NCBI GenBank assembly: GCA_965229345.1
Contig: OZ245872.1
Location: forward strand, 2,294,001 to 2,358,000
From: PBB1 sp965229345
GTDB taxonomy: Bacteria; Pseudomonadota; Gammaproteobacteria; Burkholderiales; Burkholderiaceae_C
Direction of reading: 5' to 3'
DNA length: 64,000 nucleotides
A program made the position numbers and the translations under genes. Within the stretch, counting starts at the first letter, position 1; each line of letters opens with the position of its first letter. A model generated the notes under the pieces. That model worked only from the letters and a program-made list of their open reading frames with translations, ran no database searches and had not been told where the DNA came from. This document shows positions 55,329 through 63,171 of the stretch, piece after piece.

Positions 55329-55855
55329 GGCGCCTGTTCCAGCTGCGCGACCAGGGGCAGCAGTTTGTCGCGCAACGCCTCGGGCGTCACCGGACCGATC
55401 TGCTTGTAGCGAATGACGCCCTGCTTGTCGATGACGAAGGTCTCGGGCACGCCATAGACGCCGTAATCGATGCCGACCAGCCCGTCGGTGTCCGACACCG
55501 ACTTCAGGTACGGGTTGCCATACCGGTCCAGCCAGCCGAGCGCGTCGTCGCGCTTGTCCTTGTAGTTCAGACCGTAGAGCTTGAGCTGGCCTGTCTTGGC
55601 GACCTCGACCAGCAGCGGGTGCTCCTGGCGGCAGGCGACGCACCACGACGCCCAGACGTTGAGCAGCCAGACCTGCCCGCGCAGGTCCTTGGCGGCCAGG
55701 CGTTGATCTGGAGTGGCCAGTTGGGGCAGGTCGAATGCCGGTGCGGGCTTGCCGATCAGCGGGGAGGGCACTTCGCGCGGGTCGAGCTTCAGGCCGATCG
55801 CCAGAAACCCGGCCATCACCACGAACACCAGCAGCGGCAGCAAATAACGCTTCAT
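55325..55855 (-). CDS. ccmG: thiol:disulfide interchange protein CcmG/DsbE
   Basis: 176 residues. N-terminal anchor (LLPLLVFVVMAGFLAIGLKL) and thioredoxin fold with NVWASWCVACRQEHPLLVEV active site (WCxxC) and cis-Pro loop YGVPETFVIDKQGVIRYKQI, normal for CcmG. It keeps the haem-binding thiols of apocytochrome reduced. Overlaps ccmF by 4 nt. Confidence 0.94.
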   Translation of the reverse strand: MKRYLLPLLVFVVMAGFLAIGLKLDPREVPSPLIGKPAPAFDLPQLATPDQRLAAKDLRGQVWLLNVWASWCVACRQEHPLLVEVAKTGQLKLYGLNYKDKRDDALGWLDRYGNPYLKSVSDTDGLVGIDYGVYGVPETFVIDKQGVIRYKQIGPVTPEALRDKLLPLVAQLEQAP

Positions 55856-57885
55856 CGTGCGCGGTACTTGCGAACCAGCGTGCCGATCAGCGACATCGGT
55901 CGCGGCGGGGCACCGCGTCCGCCATCCGACGGCGCCTTGTCGCTCACCGTGCTGCGGCTGGTGCGATAACGCCGATCGAGCACCGCCAACAGGCCACCAC
56001 CGGCCATCAGCAGGCAGCCGACCCAGATCAGGTTGACCAGCGGCTTGTGGTGCACCCGCACGCTCCACGCGGTCGGGCTGACCGGCTCGCCAAGTGCCAC
56101 ATACAGGTCGCGCGCCAGACTGCGGTCAATCGCCACCTCGGTCTGTGGCGAACGCGTGACGTTGTAGATGCGGCGTTCGGGCCACAGGGTGGTGACGGGC
56201 TTGCCATCCCGGGTGACGGCGATCGAGGCCTGGGCCGCCACATAGTTCGGGCCCTTGACCTCGCGCACGCCTTGCATCGTGAAGACATAGCCGCCGACGG
56301 TGGTGGTCTCGCCGACCTGCATGCGCACGTCGCTTTCACTCTGGTAGCCACTGACCACCGTGACACCGGCAATGAACACCGCCACCCCGGCGTGCGCGAA
56401 CAGCATGCCGTAGTAGCTGCCGGACTGGCTCGCCATGCGCGCGGCGACCATCTCCAACGGCCCACCGCGCACGCGCGTCCACAGGTTGAGCAATGCGGTG
56501 CTGGCGATCCACGCGGAGAGCAGCAGGCCGAACCCGATCATCGGCGTCCAGTGGCCCAGCGCGAACGGCGCCACCACCGCCGACACCGCACTGACGGCGA
56601 AGGCCCAGCGCAGCCGGCGCGCCAGATCGATGGCACCCGCCTGCCGCCAGCGCGCCAGGGGCCCGACCCCCATCAGGAACAGCGCCGGCGCCATCAGGGG
56701 AACGAACACCGCGGTGAAGTACGGCGGACCGACCGAGATCTTGCCCATGCCCAGGGCGTCGAGCACCAACGGGTACAGCGTGCCGAGCAGCACCGCGGCT
56801 GCGGCAACGACCAGCAGCACGTTGTTGGCCAACAGCATCGACTCGCGGGAGACCAGATCGAAACTGCCGCCCAGACCGACCTTGGGTGCCCGCCAGGCAA
56901 ACAGCAGCAGTGAACCGCCGATCACCGTCACCAGGAAGCCGAGGATGAAGATGCCCCGCGCCGGGTCCGATGCAAACGCGTGCACGGAACTGAGCACGCC
57001 GGAGCGGACGATGAAGGTGCCGAGCAAAGACAGCGAGAACGCGAGGATGGCCAGCAGCGCCGTCCACATCTTGAAGCCGCCACGCTTTTCAGTGACGGCC
57101 AGTGAATGGATCAGCGCGGTGCCGACCAGCCAGGGCATGAACGAGGCGTTTTCGACCGGGTCCCAGAACCACCAGCCGCCCCAGCCCAGCTCGTAATAGG
57201 CCCAGAAACTGCCCAGCGCAATGCCGCAGGTCAGGAAGCACCAGGCCACCGTCGTCCAGGGCCGCGACCAGCGCGCCCACGAGGCGTCGAGCCGGCCCGA
57301 CAGCAGCGCCGCGATGGCGAAGGCGAACGCCACCACGAAGCCGACGTAGCCCATGTAGAGCATCGGTGGGTGGATGACCATGCCCGGGTCCTGAAGCAGC
57401 GGGTTCAGATCGCGGCCATCGGGAGCGCCCGGTATCAGGCGTTCGAACGGGTTCGAGGTGAACAGCGTGAACAGGATGAAGCCGCAGCTGATCAGTCCCA
57501 TCACCCCGAGCACGCGGGCCACCATGGGCTCGTCCAGGCCCCTGGAAAACGTGGCCACGGCCAGCGTCCAGCCCGCCAGGATCAGCGCCCACAACAGGAT
57601 CGATCCCTCGTGGTTGCCCCAGACCGCGGTGTAGCGGTAGACCAGCGGCAGCGTCGAGTTGGAGTGCTCGGCCGCCAGCAGCACCGAGAAGTCGTTGCTG
57701 ACGAAGGCGTAGGTCAGGCAGCCGTACGCGATCAGCAGAAACACGAACTGCCCGCGCGCAGACGGGCGAGCCAGCGACATCCAGGCCGCGTTCCCGCGCT
57801 GGGCGCCGATCAAGGGCAGGATGCTCTGCGCAATGGCCATCGCCAGCGCCAGGATCAGGGCGACGTGGCCCAGCTCAGGAATCAT
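55852..57885 (-). CDS. ccmF: haem lyase CcmF
   Basis: 677 residues with about 14 membrane spans. WWD/tryptophan-rich motif GWGGWWFWDPVENASFMPWL, plus conserved histidine contexts (VIHPPMLYMGYVGFVVAFAF; LIHSLAVTEKRGGF). It performs thioether ligation of haem to apocytochrome c with CcmH and CcmI. Overlaps its neighbours by 4 nt on both sides. Confidence 0.95.
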   Translation of the reverse strand: MIPELGHVALILALAMAIAQSILPLIGAQRGNAAWMSLARPSARGQFVFLLIAYGCLTYAFVSNDFSVLLAAEHSNSTLPLVYRYTAVWGNHEGSILLWALILAGWTLAVATFSRGLDEPMVARVLGVMGLISCGFILFTLFTSNPFERLIPGAPDGRDLNPLLQDPGMVIHPPMLYMGYVGFVVAFAFAIAALLSGRLDASWARWSRPWTTVAWCFLTCGIALGSFWAYYELGWGGWWFWDPVENASFMPWLVGTALIHSLAVTEKRGGFKMWTALLAILAFSLSLLGTFIVRSGVLSSVHAFASDPARGIFILGFLVTVIGGSLLLFAWRAPKVGLGGSFDLVSRESMLLANNVLLVVAAAAVLLGTLYPLVLDALGMGKISVGPPYFTAVFVPLMAPALFLMGVGPLARWRQAGAIDLARRLRWAFAVSAVSAVVAPFALGHWTPMIGFGLLLSAWIASTALLNLWTRVRGGPLEMVAARMASQSGSYYGMLFAHAGVAVFIAGVTVVSGYQSESDVRMQVGETTTVGGYVFTMQGVREVKGPNYVAAQASIAVTRDGKPVTTLWPERRIYNVTRSPQTEVAIDRSLARDLYVALGEPVSPTAWSVRVHHKPLVNLIWVGCLLMAGGGLLAVLDRRYRTSRSTVSDKAPSDGGRGAPPRPMSLIGTLVRKYRAR

Positions 57886-58382
57886 GGGGTCGCTCCGTAT
57901 GTCTTCGCACCGGACGGTTCACCCGCCGAAGTCTTCATCGCGCCCGAAGGCATCTCACCCTTGCGTGCCTTCGCCAGGGCATCGGCAGCTTCGGGCGGCA
58001 TGTAGTTCTCGTCGTGCTTGGCCAGCACCTGCTCGGCTCGGAACACGCCGTCCGGGCCCAGCTTGCCTTGCGCCACGACCCCCTTGCCTTCGCGGAACAG
58101 GTCGGGCAGCAAGCCGGTGTAGACCACGGGAATCTTCTGCGCGAGGTCGGTGACCACGAAGTTGACCGTCAGGGTCTTCTCATCGCGCTGGATGCTGCCT
58201 TCCTCGACCAGACCGCCAATGCGGAAATTGCGCTCGAGTGGCGCCTCCTTCGCGGCGACCTGGGTCGGGCTGAAAAAGAACACCATGTTGCTCTGGAACG
58301 CATTCAGCACCAGCGCACTCGCCACACCCAACACTGCAAGACCGGTCACGATGGCCAGGCCTCGCTTCGTTCTGGGTTTCAT
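57882..58382 (-). CDS. ccmE: haem chaperone CcmE
   Basis: 166 residues. One N-terminal membrane span (GLAIVTGLAVLGVASALVLN), an OB-fold periplasmic domain, and the haem-attaching histidine in LAKHDENYMPPE. It carries haem from the CcmABC/D release complex to CcmF. The start was chosen at MKPRTKRG, standard for CcmE; overlaps ccmD by 1 nt. Confidence 0.94.
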   Translation of the reverse strand: MKPRTKRGLAIVTGLAVLGVASALVLNAFQSNMVFFFSPTQVAAKEAPLERNFRIGGLVEEGSIQRDEKTLTVNFVVTDLAQKIPVVYTGLLPDLFREGKGVVAQGKLGPDGVFRAEQVLAKHDENYMPPEAADALAKARKGEMPSGAMKTSAGEPSGAKTYGATP

Positions 58383-58561
58383 CAAGCGTCTCCCCACTCT
58401 GCACTGGCGCCATCGTGCACGCGCTGGCTTAAGGCTCGCCGACGAGCCGCCACGGACCAGATTTCAGCGGCCAGTACCAACGCCGTCACGCCGAACGATC
58501 CCCAGACATACAAGCCGTAGCCACCCATGGCCACGAAATCCGACCAACTGTTCCAGACCAT
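58382..58561 (-). CDS. ccmD: haem exporter protein CcmD
   Basis: 59 residues, a small single-span protein: FVAMGGYGLYVWGSFGVTAL followed by a basic stretch (ARRRAL), the CcmD pattern. It stabilises CcmC-CcmE and assists release of holo-CcmE. TGATG-type overlaps join it to both ccmC and ccmE. Confidence 0.88.
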   Translation of the reverse strand: MVWNSWSDFVAMGGYGLYVWGSFGVTALVLAAEIWSVAARRRALSQRVHDGASAEWGDA

Positions 58562-59307
58562 CAAACGGCACCCAGTTCGGCACGCGCCCACTGCGCGTGC
58601 TGTTCACGTTCGAGGATGACGACACGCAACCGGGCCAGCGCCATCGCGATGGCATAGGCCCAGAACGCCAACGCCATCACCAGCATCCCCAACAGCATTG
58701 GCGTGGCGATCGTCGTCCCCTTGCTGAAGCTGATAGAGGCGCCCTGGTGCAAGGTGTTCCACCATTTCACTGAAAAATAAATGATCGGCACGTTGACCGC
58801 CCCCACCAGCGCGAGCAGTGCCGCGGCCCGGTCGGCACGGCGCGGGTCATCGATCGCCGCATGCAGCGACATGAAGCCGATGTACAGAAACAGCAGCACC
58901 AGCTCGGAGGTGAGCCGCGCGTCCCACACCCACCAGGTGCCCCAGGTCGGCTTGCCCCACAGCGCGCCCGTCCACAGCGCAATGAAGGTCATCAAGGCAC
59001 CCGAAGGCGCCAGTGCAGTCGCCAGCATGGCGCCCAGCCGAGCATTGAAGATCAGCCCCATGGCCGCCCAGAACGCCATCGCGAGGTAGATGACCATCGA
59101 CATCCACGCGGCCGGCACATGGATGAAGATGATTCGATAGGCGTCGCCCTGCTGGGCGTCGACGGGCGCCACCAGCAGCCCGACGTACAGGCCGACGACG
59201 GTGAGCATCACCGCCAGCGCGCTGCACCACGGAATGACGCGCCCCGCGAGGGGATAGAAACGCTGCGGGGCGGCGTACTTGAACCAGTTGATGTCAGAAA
59301 ACTGCAC
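58561..59307 (-). CDS. ccmC: haem exporter permease CcmC
   Basis: 248 residues with six spans and the WWD signature WGKPTWGTWWVWDARLTSEL. Histidines in FIHVPAAWMSM and TLHQGASIS are the expected haem ligands. It transfers haem to CcmE. An 81-nt gap separates it from ccmB. Confidence 0.94.
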   Translation of the reverse strand: MQFSDINWFKYAAPQRFYPLAGRVIPWCSALAVMLTVVGLYVGLLVAPVDAQQGDAYRIIFIHVPAAWMSMVIYLAMAFWAAMGLIFNARLGAMLATALAPSGALMTFIALWTGALWGKPTWGTWWVWDARLTSELVLLFLYIGFMSLHAAIDDPRRADRAAALLALVGAVNVPIIYFSVKWWNTLHQGASISFSKGTTIATPMLLGMLVMALAFWAYAIAMALARLRVVILEREQHAQWARAELGAV

Positions 59308-59388
59308 GAGGTCGGGCTCCGGCTGTCACCGATGGGGTGCGCGCGGCTGCCGCGCACCGTCCAGACAGCCCACGATTGTGCAACGGCC

Positions 59389-60075
59389 TCATTCGACTGC
59401 GATCCTCAGGGCGGCCGCTGCGGCGATGGGTGCAGCGAACAGCGCCAGCACCAGCATCGCTCCGAGCAGCGAGTAATGAGCCCCGACGGACAACCCGGCC
59501 GCCGCCGCATCGACCGCCCCAGCGCCGAAGATCAGCACCGGCACACACAGGGGCAGCACCAGCAGCGACAACAGCACGCCCGCACCGCGCACCCCCACGG
59601 TCAGCGCGGCGCCGATGCCGCCGATCAGGCTGAGCAGCGGTGTGCCGAGCAGCAGCGACCAGACCAGCACGCCGATCGAGGAGGAGGGCAGGTCGAACTG
59701 CAATGCCAGCAAAGGTGCCACCAGCGTCAGCGCCAGGCCCGAACACAGCCAATGCGCGGCCATCTTCGCCAGCACGATCAACGGCAGCGGGCACACGGAC
59801 AGCAACAGCTGCTCGAGCGTGCCGTCCTGGTGGTCGTCGGCAAACAGCCGCCCCAGCGACAGCATCGACGCCAGCAAGGCGGCCACCCACACCACGCCGG
59901 GCGCCATCGTGCGAAGCAGCGCCGGCTCCGGCCCGACACCGAGCGGAAACAGGCTCGCGACCATCACGAAGAAGAACAGGGCCGCCGCCGTGTCGGCGCG
60001 ACGACGCAGCGCCAGGCGCAGATCGCGCACGAACACACCGCGCATGGCATCGAAGGCGGTGGCGGTCTGGCTCAC
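59389..60075 (-). CDS. ccmB: haem exporter permease CcmB
   Basis: 228 residues, six hydrophobic spans. VFVRDLRLALRRRADTAAAL near the N-terminus and the FADDHQDGTLEQLLLSVCPL segment are CcmB-typical. It forms the ABC complex with CcmA that powers release of holo-CcmE. Start overlaps the ccmA stop by 4 nt. Confidence 0.92.
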   Translation of the reverse strand: MSQTATAFDAMRGVFVRDLRLALRRRADTAAALFFFVMVASLFPLGVGPEPALLRTMAPGVVWVAALLASMLSLGRLFADDHQDGTLEQLLLSVCPLPLIVLAKMAAHWLCSGLALTLVAPLLALQFDLPSSSIGVLVWSLLLGTPLLSLIGGIGAALTVGVRGAGVLLSLLVLPLCVPVLIFGAGAVDAAAAGLSVGAHYSLLGAMLVLALFAAPIAAAAALRIAVE

Positions 60076-60731
60076 AGCGTCAACGTCACTTGAGACAGCG
60101 ATGGGTCGATGGCCACGGGCTGGTGGCTGGTCAGCACCACGATCCCACCGCGACGCAGCTGGCTCGTCACCACGTCCAGCAACCAGTCACTGGCGGCGGC
60201 ATCGAGCGCATTGAAAGGCTCGTCCAGCACCCACAGCGGCGGATGCGGTTCCAGCAGCAGCCGCGCCAGCGCCACCCTGCGCCGTTGCCCCTGGGACAGG
60301 CTGCGCGCGCTCAGGTGTTCGCGCTGACGCAGACCTGCCGCAGCCAGCGCCTGCATCAACGCCGTGGAAGTAGGTCGCTGTCCGCCCAGCAGGCAGGCGG
60401 CGAGCAGGTTCTCGCGCGCTGACAAATCATCTTTCAGCGCGGCCGCATGCCCGATGTAGATCAACTCGCGATGGAACTCATCGCGCTGGCCGGCCAGTGC
60501 CCGGCCTTTCCATCGAACTTCGCCGCGATCAGGCAAGGACAGTCCGCACAGCGTGCGCAGCAAGCTGGTCTTGCCAGCGCCGTTGGCCCCTTGCACGCGC
60601 AGCAGCTCTCCGGCTCGGATCACGGCATTCGCACTGTCGAACAGCCGGCGCGCACCGCGCACGCAGGACACACCGATCAACTCGAGCGTGGCCGGAAGCA
60701 CGGGAGACAGGGGAGGGGCCAGCGCGTCCAT
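60072..60731 (-). CDS. ccmA: haem exporter ATPase CcmA
   Basis: 219 residues. ABC ATPase: Walker A GANGAGKTSLLRTLCGL, signature LSQGQRRRVALARLLL, Walker B LWVLDEPFNALDAAASDWL, switch His in VLTSHQP. First gene of the nine-gene ccm operon. ATG 60731 chosen over an in-frame TTG at 60752. Confidence 0.93.
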   Translation of the reverse strand: MDALAPPLSPVLPATLELIGVSCVRGARRLFDSANAVIRAGELLRVQGANGAGKTSLLRTLCGLSLPDRGEVRWKGRALAGQRDEFHRELIYIGHAAALKDDLSARENLLAACLLGGQRPTSTALMQALAAAGLRQREHLSARSLSQGQRRRVALARLLLEPHPPLWVLDEPFNALDAAASDWLLDVVTSQLRRGGIVVLTSHQPVAIDPSLSQVTLTL

Positions 60732-60884
60732 CGGGCCGGAAGCAGACTTCAAAACGGGGCGTGGGCTCGGTGGGAAAGCTGTGGATTATCCCGACGCGCC
60801 GAGGGTCCGGTCAAATGCCCCGGTGGTGCCCGCCGTGCGCGCCGACGACCACCGGGCCAGTGCTGTTGACGACGGCTGGGGCTG

Positions 60885-60902
60885 TGTCTACATTAGTTGA
60901 CA
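60885..60902. promoter_or_regulatory. PpsR/CrtJ-type site upstream of crtE
   Basis: TGT (60885-60887), 12 bp, ACA (60900-60902). The right arm is part of a TTGACA (60897-60902) that may be a -35 element. A second TTGACA sits exactly 26 bp further on (60923-60928). It lies in the ccmA-crtE divergent region. PpsR/CrtJ represses carotenoid and bacteriochlorophyll genes under oxygen; binding here is inferred. Confidence 0.55.
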
Positions 60903-60975
60903 CTTTCTTTCGACAATCTGAATTGACAGTTTGTCGGACCACCACCTCGCCACCAGGCGACTGCCGGAGTCACGC

Positions 60976-61857
60976 ATGAAGCCCATCACCCGCATCGAAC
61001 AGGCCCTGGCCGTCGCCATCGCTTCCGGAGAAGAAGAGGGCTGCCCGCCGAAGCTGGCGGGCGCGATCCGCCACGCGGTGTTTCCCGGAGGCGCCCGGAT
61101 CCGTCCCCAACTGTGTCTGGCGGTCGCGCAGGCCTGTGGCGATGATGATCCCGTGCTGTCCGAGGCGGCGGCCACGGCCATCGAGTTGCTGCACTGCGCC
61201 TCGCTGGTGCACGACGACCTGCCGTGCTTCGACGACGCGGCCACGCGGCGCGGTCGCGCCTCGGTGCACTTCGCCTTCGGCGAACCGCTGGCCGTTCTCG
61301 CCGGTGACGCGCTGATCGTGCTGGCATTCCAGACCCTGGGCACGGCGGCCACGCAGTCGCCGCTGCGCTTGCCACAGCTGCTGAGGACGATTGGCCGCGC
61401 CACCGGCATGCCGCACGGCATCGTGGCCGGTCAGGCTTGGGAATGCGAGCCGCGGGTGTCGCTGGCCGACTATCAACGTGCCAAGACCGGCTCGCTGTTC
61501 GCGGCAGCCACCATCGCAGGCGCGCAAGCCGCGGGCGCCGATGCAGCGCCCTGGCAGGCACTGGGTGAGTGGTTGGGCGAGGCCTACCAGGTGGCAGACG
61601 ACATCCGCGACGTCGCGTGTGACGCTTCTTCGCTGGGCAAGCCGTCCGGCCAGGACGTGGCGCTGTGCCGCCCCAGCGCGGCCCGGGAACTGGGCCTCGA
61701 GGGTGCCATCCACCATTTCGATCGCCTCGTGGCGGCGGCCATCGCTGCCATCCCGCCCTGCCCGGGAGCAGCGCAGATGCGTGCCCTGGTGCGGCTGGAG
61801 GCCGAACGCCTGGTGCCCAAGGCCATCGCCGAGGAAGTGGTCCGCGTCGCAGCATGA
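60976..61857 (+). CDS. crtE: geranylgeranyl diphosphate synthase
   Basis: 293 residues. It condenses isopentenyl diphosphate onto allylic diphosphates to C20, feeding carotenoids and the bacteriochlorophyll tail. The first Asp-rich motif HDDLPCFDDAATRRGR and the second, QVADDIRDVACD, are both intact; FPGGARIRPQLC is the substrate-binding loop. ATG 60976 was chosen with GGAG upstream; a TTG at 60931 is less likely. Start of the crtEF-bchCXYZ superoperon layout; crtF overlaps by 4 nt. Confidence 0.92.
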   Translation: MKPITRIEQALAVAIASGEEEGCPPKLAGAIRHAVFPGGARIRPQLCLAVAQACGDDDPVLSEAAATAIELLHCASLVHDDLPCFDDAATRRGRASVHFAFGEPLAVLAGDALIVLAFQTLGTAATQSPLRLPQLLRTIGRATGMPHGIVAGQAWECEPRVSLADYQRAKTGSLFAAATIAGAQAAGADAAPWQALGEWLGEAYQVADDIRDVACDASSLGKPSGQDVALCRPSAARELGLEGAIHHFDRLVAAAIAAIPPCPGAAQMRALVRLEAERLVPKAIAEEVVRVAA

Positions 61858-63023
61858 GTTCGCTGAGCCAGAAAGCCGATCTGTCATCCCCCACGTCACT
61901 GTGGGACCGGCTGCTCGATCGCTGGTTGGCATGGCGAGATGGGCTCACCGGCAGCCGCAGCTTCAGGCGCTGGGCCGCGGCCTGCCCACTGACCCGCCCG
62001 GTGGCCCAGCAGCGCGCCAGCGGCCTGTTCGATCTTGTCGCCGGCTTTGTCTACTCGCAGATTCTGCTGGCCTGCGTGCGCCTGCACCTCTTCGATCTGC
62101 TGGCGAAAGAGCCGCAGACCTTGTCTGCGCTGGCGCCGCAACTGGGTCTTACCGAAGACGCCGCACAGCGCCTGCTGGCTGGCGCGGTCTCTCTGAAACT
62201 GGTCGAGAAGCGCAGTCGCGGCCGGTACGGGCTCGGGCCGCTGGGCGCACCACTGGTGGGAGACACCGCCATCAGTTCGATGGTCGAACACCATGCCGAG
62301 CTCTACATCGATCTGGCCGATCCCGTGGCTCTGCTGCGCGGCGAAGCCCGCACATCGGCACTGGCCCAGTACTGGCCGTACGCGGCCGCCGATGCGCCCG
62401 ATTCGCTCGGGACCGACCGCGTGAGCCCCTACTCGGCATTGATGTCGGCATCGCAGACGCTGGTGTCCGACGAAGTGCTGGACGCGTATTCGTTCGACAA
62501 GCACCGTCGACTGCTCGACGTGGGTGGCGGCGAGGGGACGTTCCTGTCTGCGGTCGCCGCGCGTGCGCCGCATCTGCATCTGGTTCTGTTCGACCTGCCT
62601 GCCGTGGCGGAGCGAGCCCGCGCCAGATTCGCCGAACAAGGGCTGTCCGAGCGGACCACTGCCTGCGGAGGCAGCTTCTTCAGCGACCCGCTGCCCACCG
62701 GCTGCGACCTCATCAGCCTCGTGCGTGTGATCTTCGATCACGACGACGCGCGGGCCCTGATGATCCTGAAAGCCGTGCGCCGGGCGTTGCCTGACGACGG
62801 CACGCTGCTGCTGACCGAGCCGATGTCGGGCACACCCGGTGCCGAGGCCATGGGCGACGCATATTTCGGCTTCTATCTGCTGGCGATGGGCAAGGGGCGC
62901 TCGCGCAGCGCCGCGCAACTCACCGAATTGCTTCACCAGGCCGGTTTCGGCGAGGTCAGGCTGCTGCGCAACCACATGCCGTTGCAGACCCAGCTGATCG
63001 TGGCACGGCCACTCCACGTGTAA
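61854..63023 (+). CDS. crtF: demethylspheroidene/hydroxyneurosporene O-methyltransferase
   Basis: 389 residues. SAM-dependent O-methyltransferase of the spheroidene/spirilloxanthin pathway. N-terminal dimerisation and winged-helix part (LFDLLAKEPQTLSALAPQLG), then SAM-binding LLDVGGGEGTFLSAVAARAP, catalytic-region VRVIFDHDDARALMILKAV and LLTEPMSGTPGAEAMGDAY. Position directly between crtE and bchC is the conserved purple-bacterial order. Confidence 0.92.
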   Translation: MSSLSQKADLSSPTSLWDRLLDRWLAWRDGLTGSRSFRRWAAACPLTRPVAQQRASGLFDLVAGFVYSQILLACVRLHLFDLLAKEPQTLSALAPQLGLTEDAAQRLLAGAVSLKLVEKRSRGRYGLGPLGAPLVGDTAISSMVEHHAELYIDLADPVALLRGEARTSALAQYWPYAAADAPDSLGTDRVSPYSALMSASQTLVSDEVLDAYSFDKHRRLLDVGGGEGTFLSAVAARAPHLHLVLFDLPAVAERARARFAEQGLSERTTACGGSFFSDPLPTGCDLISLVRVIFDHDDARALMILKAVRRALPDDGTLLLTEPMSGTPGAEAMGDAYFGFYLLAMGKGRSRSAAQLTELLHQAGFGEVRLLRNHMPLQTQLIVARPLHV

Positions 63024-63040
63024 ACCCTTGATGAAAATAC

Positions 63041-63058
63041 TGTAAATGCAAGTTGACA
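63041..63058. promoter_or_regulatory. PpsR/CrtJ-type site 1 upstream of bchC
   Basis: TGT (63041-63043), 12 bp, ACA (63056-63058). The right arm is part of the -35 hexamer TTGACA (63053-63058), the same arrangement as at crtE. Confidence 0.65.
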
Positions 63059-63080
63059 GTTTGAAATGTCAGCTTAGGAT
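63053..63080 (+). promoter_or_regulatory. bchC promoter (sigma70-like)
   Basis: TTGACA (63053-63058), a 16-bp spacer, TAGGAT (63075-63080). Both hexamers lie inside or against the two TGT-N12-ACA palindromes, so a bound PpsR/CrtJ dimer pair would block polymerase. Confidence 0.6.
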
Positions 63081-63084
63081 TACA
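63067..63084. promoter_or_regulatory. PpsR/CrtJ-type site 2 upstream of bchC
   Basis: TGT (63067-63069), 12 bp, ACA (63082-63084). It is 26 bp downstream of site 1 and covers the -10 element. Tandem spacing by about 2.5 helical turns would allow cooperative binding. Confidence 0.65.
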
Positions 63085-63171
63085 GCCATGTTGATGAGGC
63101 GGCGTGATGCATCTGAAATTCACCGTTGATATGCCGCGCCGCAAAGCGTCTGTCCGCACCGGGGAGGTGAC

